The notes under the pieces: model-generated
Database searches by the model: none
Seen by the model: only the letters and a program-made list of their open reading frames with translations
What the model was told of the DNA's origin: nothing
Shown: positions 45,399 to 52,831 of the stretch, one piece after another
Layout of the letters: each line of letters starts with the position of its first letter
Position numbering within the stretch: the stretch's first letter is position 1
Origin: Ignavibacteriota bacterium
Lineage (GTDB): Bacteria; Bacteroidota; Ignavibacteria; Tepidaquicellales; Tepidaquicellaceae
Length of the DNA: 64,000 bases
Assembly: GCA_016218085.1 (NCBI GenBank)
Contig: JACREY010000011.1
Coordinates: forward strand, 124,001 to 188,000
Direction: 5' to 3'
Position numbers and translations under genes: made by a program

Positions 45399-46441
45399 TA
45401 TTTTTCCTTTTCGGTTTCAATTATCGTTTCTAGTGGCTTTTGATTAACAAGTAAATCTAAAATTGTCACAAAATTATTAAAATCTCCAATATTTTTATCA
45501 AACGTAAACTCACTTTCTGCTTTATTTATATATTTCTTTTTTTCGGTGTAAATTGAAATATTTGGATACAAGCCAAATATTTCAATAACTCTTTTAAAAG
45601 TATCTATGCTATATGTAAATGTAAGTACTGTCAATCTAGTATTATTGTTTAATCCATTAATAATTATATCGTTTACATGATCATCGTTAAAAGAATATCC
45701 CAAAATAAGAAGAACTTTTTCGTTTTCTAATAAGTACTTTCTGAAACGGTCCAAATAAGATATAAAGGGGGCTTTTCTGGAGGACAAATATTTATCCATG
45801 GAGGGATAAACTAATAAATTCTCAAATTCATTATTAACATTGTTTTCGATAAATATTTTTTCATCTTTAGATTTTTTGAAATTTAAAGAACCATGTAATT
45901 TCCATAATTTTACCCAACTCTGCTTAACGTACAATCCTTTAAAATCGTCTACAGAATCAGATATAAAAAACGGCTTTAAGTTCCCAACAAAACCCGAAAA
46001 ATAAGGTAAGTTTACTTTCTCTAATGCTTTTTCCAGTAGCAAATCATAATTTAATGAAAATATTTCTTTTTCGAATTCTCGGTTAATAAAATTTAGCCAG
46101 ATTACTAAATTACATAATTTATCAAAAACTACATCAGTTGAAAGTTTTCCAAAAATTGTTTTTTTTATGCTTTTTTCAAATTCTATTATTTCTTTTTCTT
46201 TCAGATTATTAAATTCTTTATCTTTACTAATTAATGATTTTAATTGTTGCACTTTATTTAATATATCTTCAATATTATCATCATCACTTAATAAATCAGT
46301 GAAGTTTTTATTCTTTAAAACTTTTAGAACTTCTTTTGTTAAATCGTCAACGTTTGGTAGTCCACACGCTTTTGATACACCCGCCCCAATTAATAAACCA
46401 ACCTGTTTTGGGGTTGCTAAAATTTCTAATAAATTTTCCAT
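45398..46441 (-). CDS. SIR2-family NADase-type protein of a SIR2-HerA system
   Basis: The Rossmann-like opening LLIGAGVSKACGLPNVDDL (GAG at 19-21) is the NAD-binding signature of SIR2, and H183 in LWKLHGSLNF is the catalytic-type histidine. A C-terminal VLLILGYSFNDDHVNDII is the usual SIR2-like DNA-defence signature of NAD handling. At 347 aa there is little beyond the SIR2 domain. In known SIR2-HerA systems this subunit hydrolyses NAD when phage is sensed, killing or arresting the cell. It is the first gene of a four-gene run and is markedly AT-rich. Confidence 0.88.
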   Translation of the reverse strand: MENLLEILATPKQVGLLIGAGVSKACGLPNVDDLTKEVLKVLKNKNFTDLLSDDDNIEDILNKVQQLKSLISKDKEFNNLKEKEIIEFEKSIKKTIFGKLSTDVVFDKLCNLVIWLNFINREFEKEIFSLNYDLLLEKALEKVNLPYFSGFVGNLKPFFISDSVDDFKGLYVKQSWVKLWKLHGSLNFKKSKDEKIFIENNVNNEFENLLVYPSMDKYLSSRKAPFISYLDRFRKYLLENEKVLLILGYSFNDDHVNDIIINGLNNNTRLTVLTFTYSIDTFKRVIEIFGLYPNISIYTEKKKYINKAESEFTFDKNIGDFNNFVTILDLLVNQKPLETIIETEKEK

Positions 46442-46482
46442 AATTAATCTTTGCTTTAAATTAAGATGTTTTTATAATATTT

Positions 46483-46512
46483 CTAAAATAAATATATTCT
46501 ACTTTTATTCAA
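46483..46512 (-). promoter_or_regulatory. Candidate promoter of the SIR2-HerA operon
   Basis: On the minus strand TTG (46512-46510) and TATTTTAG (46490-46483, one mismatch to TAnnTTTG) are separated by 19 bp. This would give a leader of about 35 nt before ATG 46441. The region is AT-rich, so chance is possible. Confidence 0.35.
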
Positions 46513-46514
46513 CC

Positions 46515-47021
46515 TCACATCTTCACCCACCTCAGCCTTGATTTTTTTCCTGCCAGGGTTTCGTGGGGAAGGAGTACGAGTGTATCGGATTTAAATTCAA
46601 AATCGCGCAACAGAGTTGTTCCCCAGTCTTTCGGCTCAGTGGCGGAGAGGCGGCGGTGCTCGACGGTGGAGTTTGTGATTTTATACTCGGCGAAGTAAAC
46701 CCAGTTCGAGCAGTAGAGTTTAATTAGCTCTTTTAGTTCGCCCGGGCTGAGGCTGTCGAGGTTTTTATTTGTGTTTACGTCTTTATATCCTTTCGGTGTG
46801 ATTTGCACACCCATATTATTTTTTCCGTCGTAGATGATATAGCCGGTCCAGCCGGAGAAGGCAGAATCGTAATACCATTTTCCCGAAGAGTTATCGAGCG
46901 ATTCGATTTTTTCAAGCTTCCAGGAGCCGGGTAATTTATTTTCGGGGGTTTGATTTTTTTGACAGCATCCGTAGAGGAGCAGGGCAATGAGTATTACAAA
47001 AATTAATTTTGAAAAGCTCAT
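46515..47021 (-). CDS. Lipocalin-like lipoprotein
   Basis: The lipobox ALLLYGC gives a lipidated Cys near residue 20. LPGSWKLEKIESLDNSSGKW opens a lipocalin-like barrel (G-x-W near the first strand), then TGYIIYDGKNNMGVQITPKG and strands to the C-terminus (SRLRWVKM). Such envelope lipoproteins in Bacteroidota are of unknown role, sometimes ligand carriers. It is richer in GC than the adjacent SIR2 gene, so it is likely resident chromosome at the right edge of the island. Confidence 0.7.
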   Translation of the reverse strand: MSFSKLIFVILIALLLYGCCQKNQTPENKLPGSWKLEKIESLDNSSGKWYYDSAFSGWTGYIIYDGKNNMGVQITPKGYKDVNTNKNLDSLSPGELKELIKLYCSNWVYFAEYKITNSTVEHRRLSATEPKDWGTTLLRDFEFKSDTLVLLPHETLAGKKSRLRWVKM

Positions 47022-47469
47022 AGTTTAGGGGTTTGATGTTTTTTTATAACAACACGATAATATATGAAATATGGTTTTTGGTTGCAAGGAAGAGTAAAGA
47101 GTGAGTAGAGTCTATAGAGTCTATTGAGTAAGAGCGGGATCCCCGCCTAAAGCATGCGGGGATGACAATGTTGCTTGAAGAGCAGGGGTGACAATTTTTT
47201 GTGGATTATGTATATAATTTGAAACAAAATCCCTTAAAAATCAGTAAAATCAATTAGGATTAGATTAATAAAATTTTTAATATTCGTAATCCCGATGTCG
47301 TCTGAAAAGCTGACTCATCGGGACGCAAAGAGCGCGGATTCGTAAGATTTATTAGATTAAAGAGCAAATAATCAACATCTTATTTTGTAATAATATGTTA
47401 TATTACACAATAATACTCATATAATACCATAATACATTATAAATTATTTAATTTAATTAAAACATATTT
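47022..47469. other. Intergenic block with two palindromic repeats
   Basis: Contains the hairpin ATCCCCGC/GCGGGGAT (47139-47163), the CCCGATG/CATCGGG hairpin (47290-47323) with a GCAAAGAGCGCG tail, and a short copy of the GATTCGTAAGATTT phrase (47338) leading to GATTAAAGAGC. No coding frame is convincing. Together with 41022-41804 it frames the SIR2-HerA island. Confidence 0.65.
47126..47168 (-). repeat. GCATGCTTTAGGC hairpin repeat, copy 1
   Basis: Read on the minus strand this is GTCATCCCC, GCATGCTTTAGGC, GGGGATCC, CGCTCTT. The second copy (58803-58845) differs by a T-to-C on the left arm matched by an A-to-G on the right arm, so pairing is kept. Confidence 0.8.
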
Positions 47470-49254
47470 ATGAAAAAAACATTAGTGATTGCTATAATTG
47501 CGTTTTTGGTTGTGCCGTTTTGGATGGCGAATGCGCAGGACAATATCTGGTACACGACCGTGCTGAAGGAAAAGTTCGTTGATAAAAGCGGAAATCCGCT
47601 GACGGGCAAGAGTGTGATAGTGGGCGATGTGGATTCGGGAGTGGACATTTTCAGTCCGTTCTTTTTCTTTGCGGACGGCGGAGAATATGACTGGATAGAC
47701 ACTGATAAGGACGGCGGCTTTACGCCGGGAGTGGATGCGGTGGACTTCAACAAAAACGGCAAGGCAGACGAGGGAGAGTGGCTGAACTTTATCGGGATGA
47801 AGAATTCAACTTACGGGATTCTGAAATTCAATTCGAAGGAATATAAATCGGATATGGATTTTCTTTACCTCGACAGGAACAAGGACGGAAAAAGGAATTT
47901 CGGAGAGAAGGACGGATTCGCCGAAAGCGACCCGACATACGGCGAGCAGATTTTTATTTCGCTGGATAAAAACAGGGACAACAAGCTGAGCGCGGGTGAA
48001 AAGCTGGTAGCATTGAAGACTTCGAAGGTGCGCGCGGTACGCGAGAAGGACGGAACGATTAGGAGACGCGGAGTTGATTTGATTAAGACAGAGCCGGACA
48101 CCGTGAAGCACGGAACGAGCGTTTCGGGAATAGTGCTTGGCGGGCATTACGGTGTGCAGAAGATGTGCGGAATTGCTCCCGATGCCGAACTTGTGATGGC
48201 AAACATTAATTACAATTACACGCCGAGGTTCGTTACGATGTTTCCCGACCTTGTAAAATTTTTAAGAGATGAAAAAGTGAACGTGCTGCTTTTCGAAGAC
48301 GGCGAATGGATGTATGAATATATGGACGGCTCAACGGAAGAGGAAGAGCTTACAAACCAGATGGCAAGGGACGGAATAACAGTGATAGGCGGAGGCGGAA
48401 ACCTGGCTTCGGGCAATATGCACATAAAGGATAACCTGAAAAAAGGCGTACCCGCTGATTATACATTCAAAGCACCGAAAGAAGCCGAGAAGAAAAAGAA
48501 CGACGGCGTATTTACTTCTTTCCTCTGGAGAGAGAAAGATGTAAAGGTCGGGTTTACGGTAGAAACTCCTGACGGAAAAAAATCGAATGAACTGACGGAC
48601 GGTTCGGGTTTTGTGAAAGTGGGTGATTACAACATGTTTTATTCGAGGGACGTATCGGACAAGGGAACGGTGATGTTCAGGTTCGGACTTTCTGCAAAGG
48701 ATTCGGGAACGATAGACGGTAGCTGGAAGATAACGGCAAAATCCCCGAAGGATATAGTAATAGACGGATTCATAGTTGACGTAACACAATCGTGGGGCGG
48801 AAGCTCACACTGGACCTGCAAGGACAAGATTACCGACGAAGGAACTGTAACATTCCCGAGCACGGCGGACAGCCTGATAGCGGTTGGCGCGTACACGGTA
48901 AACTTCGCATTCGGGCCTGACGACAAGCTTGGCGGGCTGTGCTATTACAGCGGAAGAGGATACAACATCAACGGAAAAATCGGAATAGACATATCCGCGC
49001 CGGGGCATTCGACATTTACGGTTGCGCCGGATAATTCATATACGCTTTTCAGCGGGACAAGTTCTGCGGCTCCGCACGTAACGGGAACCGTGGCTCTGAT
49101 GCTGCAATACGACCCAACCCTGACACACGCGCAGATAAGAAATATTTTAAAACATACTGCAACAACGGATGAATTTACGGGTAGCGTACCGAATACAAAC
49201 TGGGGCTGGGGAAAGTTGAATCCGGAAGCGGCGATAAAGTACGTACTTAAGTAG
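47470..49254 (+). CDS. Secreted S8 (subtilisin-family) serine protease with EF-hand-type insertion
   Basis: The signal peptide ends at MANAQ. The catalytic triad is visible: D55 in GDVDSGVDIF, H214 in VKHGTSVSGIV, S531 in FSGTSSAAPHV. About 160 residues separate Asp and His, far more than usual, and this insert holds calcium-loop motifs: D92-x-N-x-NG...E103, D135-x-N-x-DG...E146, D166-x-N-x-D...E177, plus a degenerate D77-x-D-x-DG. A beta-rich insert (about 340-460) lies between His and Ser. There is no T9SS tail. Likely a calcium-stabilised extracellular or periplasmic protease. Confidence 0.9.
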   Translation: MKKTLVIAIIAFLVVPFWMANAQDNIWYTTVLKEKFVDKSGNPLTGKSVIVGDVDSGVDIFSPFFFFADGGEYDWIDTDKDGGFTPGVDAVDFNKNGKADEGEWLNFIGMKNSTYGILKFNSKEYKSDMDFLYLDRNKDGKRNFGEKDGFAESDPTYGEQIFISLDKNRDNKLSAGEKLVALKTSKVRAVREKDGTIRRRGVDLIKTEPDTVKHGTSVSGIVLGGHYGVQKMCGIAPDAELVMANINYNYTPRFVTMFPDLVKFLRDEKVNVLLFEDGEWMYEYMDGSTEEEELTNQMARDGITVIGGGGNLASGNMHIKDNLKKGVPADYTFKAPKEAEKKKNDGVFTSFLWREKDVKVGFTVETPDGKKSNELTDGSGFVKVGDYNMFYSRDVSDKGTVMFRFGLSAKDSGTIDGSWKITAKSPKDIVIDGFIVDVTQSWGGSSHWTCKDKITDEGTVTFPSTADSLIAVGAYTVNFAFGPDDKLGGLCYYSGRGYNINGKIGIDISAPGHSTFTVAPDNSYTLFSGTSSAAPHVTGTVALMLQYDPTLTHAQIRNILKHTATTDEFTGSVPNTNWGWGKLNPEAAIKYVLK

Positions 49255-49654
49255 AAAGTTCATCAAGTTTATAAGGTTTATAAAGTAAGAACACAAGAGC
49301 GTTAATCGTAAATAGTAAATTGTAAAAAGTAAAATGTAAGAGCGTCAATCGTGAATAGTGAACATAAGAGTGGATTTAGTTTATAAAGTTGAAAGTTTAT
49401 AAGGTTCATAAAGTAAGAGAAAGAACGGTTTACTTTGTGAACCTTTTTTATTTAAAGGCATTACAGTTTTACGTTTGGCATACTCGATACTTTACAAACT
49501 TTATAAATCCGTCACGGCAGACACAAAGAACGTGCTTTACAAACTTTATAAATCCGCCCCGGCGGACACAAAGAACGTGCTTTATAAACTTTACAACCTT
49601 TTTAGGTAAAAAACTTAGCCGTGAAAGTGTTGGGTTAATAGTTTATTTTAGAGT
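49255..49654. repeat. Repeat-filled intergenic region before der
   Basis: Two GGCGG-family palindromes (49508-49521, 49553-49566), each followed by CACAAAGAACGTG and CTTTA-AAACTTTA phrases, and several AAGTTTATAAGGTT-type direct repeats. The first palindrome has matched changes on both arms (GTC/GAC-like TCCGTCACGGCAGA). No gene is supported. Confidence 0.7.
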
Positions 49655-51025
49655 ATGGAAAAAGTAGTAGCAATAGTAGGCAGGCCGAACGTAGGCAAAT
49701 CAACGCTTTTCAACCGTATAATCGGAAGACGGGTTGCGATTGTACACCCTATTGCGGGTGTAACGAGAGACAGAAATTACGGTGAGGCCGAATGGACGGG
49801 CAGGAAATTCTTTTTGATAGATACGGGAGGATTCGTGCCGGATTCGGATTTCGAATTCAACAGGCATATACGTGAGCAGATTATAATTGCACTTGGTGAG
49901 GCGGACAAGGTGATTTTTGTGCTGGACGGGAAAGGCGGAATACACCCGGTTGACAGGGAAATTGCAAACATACTCAGGAAAAACCTGAAAGGAAAAGAAA
50001 TAATAGTCGTTGCAAATAAAGTAGATAATACAAGCCGCGAGCTTGATGCGGTGGATTTCTTTTCGCTCGGACTGGGCGAGCCGTATTGCGTTTCGGCACT
50101 TTCGGGAAAAAACGTAGCAGATGTATTGGACCACGTGGTGAAGGATTTTCCTATGGCCGGCGAAGAAGAGAAAGTTGACGATAGAATTAAATTTGCGATA
50201 GTGGGAAGGCCTAACGCCGGGAAATCCTCGATAGTCAATGCCTTGCTGAAAGAAGAAAGAAATATTGTTACGAACATTCCGGGAACGACAAGGGATTCGA
50301 TAGATTCGGTAGTGAAGTATCACGGAGAAGATATTGTGCTGATAGACACGGCGGGTTTAAGAAAGAAAAGCAAAATCAAGAAAGACGAATCGCTGGAATT
50401 TTTCTCGACAGTAAGAACATTTAAGGCGATACAAAGATGCGACGTGGCACTGCTGGTACTGGACGCGACGCTGCTTTACGAAAATTTCGATAATGTGTCG
50501 GATATGAAGCACGCAATATTCAAATTAGACAAGCAGGATATCAGAATAATAGAAGACATAATGAAATTCAAGAAAGGCGTTTTACTTGTGATTAACAAGT
50601 GGGATTTGATTGAGAAAGGCACCAATACCGCAAAAATTATCGAACAGAAAATTACAGAGCATTTAAGAAGTTTTAATTTCCTGAAATTCATATTTATATC
50701 TGCGCTCACGAAGCAGAGGATTCACCGCGTGATGGATGATGCAATTGTGGTTTACAACGAAAGAAAAAAACAGATTAAGACCAGCGAACTGAACGACAAA
50801 ATCCTGGATGAAATCAAGCGGAAGCCGCACCAGTCAATGAGGGGCAGGGAGGTGAAATTCAATTACATCACACAGCTCAGGGCGGCACCGCCCGTGTTTG
50901 CGTTTTTTGTAAACGACCCGAAGCTGGTATCCGAAAACTACAAGAAGTTCCTCGATAAAAAAATGCGCGAACATTTCGGCTACTCGGGCGTGCCGATGGA
51001 GCTGGTATTCAAGAAAAAGAATTAG
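49655..51025 (+). CDS. der: Ribosome-assembly GTPase Der (EngA)
   Basis: Two tandem GTPase domains: the first with GRPNVGKST (9-17) and DTGGF, the second (from about 185) with GRPNAGKSS, TPGTTRDSIDS-like TNIPGTTRDSID and DTAGLRKKSK. A C-terminal KH-like domain follows (RGREVKFNYITQ and PPVFAFFVNDP). Der binds the 50S precursor and is needed for its maturation. Length 456 aa fits. The comM-like gene follows after about 85 bp on the same strand. Confidence 0.95.
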   Translation: MEKVVAIVGRPNVGKSTLFNRIIGRRVAIVHPIAGVTRDRNYGEAEWTGRKFFLIDTGGFVPDSDFEFNRHIREQIIIALGEADKVIFVLDGKGGIHPVDREIANILRKNLKGKEIIVVANKVDNTSRELDAVDFFSLGLGEPYCVSALSGKNVADVLDHVVKDFPMAGEEEKVDDRIKFAIVGRPNAGKSSIVNALLKEERNIVTNIPGTTRDSIDSVVKYHGEDIVLIDTAGLRKKSKIKKDESLEFFSTVRTFKAIQRCDVALLVLDATLLYENFDNVSDMKHAIFKLDKQDIRIIEDIMKFKKGVLLVINKWDLIEKGTNTAKIIEQKITEHLRSFNFLKFIFISALTKQRIHRVMDDAIVVYNERKKQIKTSELNDKILDEIKRKPHQSMRGREVKFNYITQLRAAPPVFAFFVNDPKLVSENYKKFLDKKMREHFGYSGVPMELVFKKKN

Positions 51026-51109
51026 CGACTTTCCGGTACGTTACGAAAATTACCTGCATTGATATTTGAAAAGGTAATTCATATCTTATACATAATAAAT
51101 TATGGTATT

Positions 51110-52645
51110 ATGATTACCGAAGTTTACACCTCTGCCACTTTCGGCGTCAATGCTTACATAATCCGGGTAGAAACCCACCTGGAGCAGGCGGTGAAATTTG
51201 CCGGCTTCACAGTGGTAGGCCTTCCCGATAACGCCGTAAAAGAATCAAGAGAGCGGATTCCCGCGGCAATTAAAAATTCAAATCTTGTATTTCCCGCGCT
51301 GAAAAAAATTACCGTAAACCTGTCTCCCGCGGATATAAAGAAAGAGGGCGCCGGTTTTGATTTGCCCATAGCGGTAGGAATAATTTCCGAAAGCGGGCAG
51401 GTCGAGACAGAGAAGATTAAGGACTACGTTTTTATAGGAGAGCTTTCGCTCGACGGTAAGCTGAGAAAAGTACCCGGCGTACTGCCGATAGCGCTGGAAG
51501 CTAAGGAAAGAAATTTCAAAGGGATAATTCTTCCACGTGAAAACGCCAAGGAGGCGGCAATAGTTGAGGGTGTCGATGTTTATCCGTTTGATGATTTGAC
51601 GGAAATTTACGACTTTTTGAACGGCCGGCTGGATGTACAGCCGTACAGGCTGGATGCAAAAGAGGTATTTTCAAGAGAACAGAAATATGTACTTGATTTT
51701 TCAGATGTTAAAGGTCAAGCCGAAGTAAAGCGCGGTATGGAGGTTGCGGCTGCGGGAGCGCATAATATCATTATGATAGGGCTACCGGGCTCGGGAAAAA
51801 CAATGCTTGCTAAGCGAGTGCCCTCAATTTTGCCTCCATTAACGCTGGAGGAGGCGCTGGAGACCACAAAAATTCATTCAATAGCCGGTTTGATACCTCC
51901 GAACACTTCGATAATTACGACAAGACCTTTCCGTTCCCCGCATCACACGGCAAGTGATATCTCAATTGTCGGCGGAGGAACAAATGCCAAACCGGGAGAG
52001 ATATCTTTTGCTCATAACGGAGTGCTTTTTCTGGATGAGCTTACAGAATTCAAGAAAAATGTTCTTGAGGTTTTGCGTCAGCCGCTCGAGGACAGAATAG
52101 TAACCATTGCGCGCTCAAAAATTACCGTTCAGTATCCCTGTAGTTTTATGTTTGTGGCGGCAATGAACCCCTCGCCAGCAGGTACCGCGAAAGAGGCTAC
52201 AAATTATTCGGATTATGAAGTGCAAAAATTCATTTCAAAGATATCGGGACCTATTCTTGACAGGATAGACATCCATATTCACGTAAATCCGGTTAAGTAT
52301 AACGAATTATCCAGCAAGGTTGAATCGGAAAAATCTGAAATTATCCGGGGCAGGGTAGTAAAGGCCAGGGAAATTCAAATTAGAAGATTTAAAGACACCC
52401 CCGGCATATTTTCAAACGCAAATATGCAGACTAAGGAAATAAAAAGGTTCTGTATCCTGAATAAAGACTGTGAAGACATATTAAAAACAGCAACGGCGCG
52501 GCTCGGATTATCCGCAAGGGCTTACGACAGAATTTTAAAGGTTAGCAGAACCATAGCAGACCTTGCAGGAATGGAGAAAATCAATACTGCGCATATTAGT
52601 GAAGCTGTTCAGTACAGGAGTCTGGACAGGAATAGTTGGGTTTAG
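51110..52645 (+). CDS. comM: YifB/ComM-family Mg-chelatase-like AAA ATPase
   Basis: I start at ATG 51110 (MITEVYTSATFGVNAYIIRV), the conserved YifB opening; an upstream start adds unrelated residues. Order: N-terminal ChlI-like domain (VGLPDNAVKESRERIPAAI), AAA core with GLPGSGKTMLAKR, FLDELTEFKKNVLEVLRQP and MFVAAMNPSP, then a C-terminal Mg-chelatase subdomain. ComM is a hexameric branch-migration helicase used in natural transformation. No other competence gene is adjacent. Confidence 0.92.
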   Translation: MITEVYTSATFGVNAYIIRVETHLEQAVKFAGFTVVGLPDNAVKESRERIPAAIKNSNLVFPALKKITVNLSPADIKKEGAGFDLPIAVGIISESGQVETEKIKDYVFIGELSLDGKLRKVPGVLPIALEAKERNFKGIILPRENAKEAAIVEGVDVYPFDDLTEIYDFLNGRLDVQPYRLDAKEVFSREQKYVLDFSDVKGQAEVKRGMEVAAAGAHNIIMIGLPGSGKTMLAKRVPSILPPLTLEEALETTKIHSIAGLIPPNTSIITTRPFRSPHHTASDISIVGGGTNAKPGEISFAHNGVLFLDELTEFKKNVLEVLRQPLEDRIVTIARSKITVQYPCSFMFVAAMNPSPAGTAKEATNYSDYEVQKFISKISGPILDRIDIHIHVNPVKYNELSSKVESEKSEIIRGRVVKAREIQIRRFKDTPGIFSNANMQTKEIKRFCILNKDCEDILKTATARLGLSARAYDRILKVSRTIADLAGMEKINTAHISEAVQYRSLDRNSWV

Positions 52646-52663
52646 AATTCCGAATTAAAAAAT

Positions 52664-52679
52664 TGTTTCACGTGAAACT
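52664..52679. promoter_or_regulatory. parS-like centromere site 1
   Basis: TGTTTCACGTGAAACT: the 14-bp palindrome GTTTCACGTGAAAC is identical to the core of the bacterial parS consensus bound by ParB (Spo0J). It lies in the comM-mnmG intergenic gap, about 10 kb from dnaA. Confidence 0.88.
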
Positions 52680-52689
52680 TTTTCGTTAT

Positions 52690-52758
52690 TAAGTATATTG
52701 GTTATTAAGTTATTTTAGAGCTCTTCCAATAACTCAATATGCCTAATAACCAACAACA
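52690..52758. repeat. Imperfect inverted repeat between the parS sites
   Basis: A left arm around GTTATTAAGTATATTGG and GTTATTAAGTTATT pairs imperfectly with a right arm AATAACTCAATATGCC then TAATAACC, around a GAGCTC-containing centre. It fills most of the space between the two parS palindromes and could act as the comM terminator. Confidence 0.45.
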
Positions 52759-52762
52759 AAGA

Positions 52763-52778
52763 AGTTTCACGTGAAACA
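52763..52778. promoter_or_regulatory. parS-like centromere site 2
   Basis: AGTTTCACGTGAAACA carries the same perfect GTTTCACGTGAAAC palindrome, 99 bp centre to centre from site 1 and 54 bp before the mnmG start. Paired origin-proximal parS sites are the rule in ParABS systems; parA and parB themselves are not in this window. Confidence 0.88.
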
Positions 52779-52831
52779 TTTTCCTTTTAATTTCTGCTTT
52801 AAATTCTTATTTTTCAACAGAAAGGTTAAAT

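Noticed and set aside
48331-48789. 152-codon minus-strand frame inside the S8 protease gene
   Set aside because: Antisense shadow of a clearly coding region with an intact catalytic triad.
49700-50323. 207-codon minus-strand frame inside der
   Set aside because: Antisense shadow of the well-conserved first GTPase domain.
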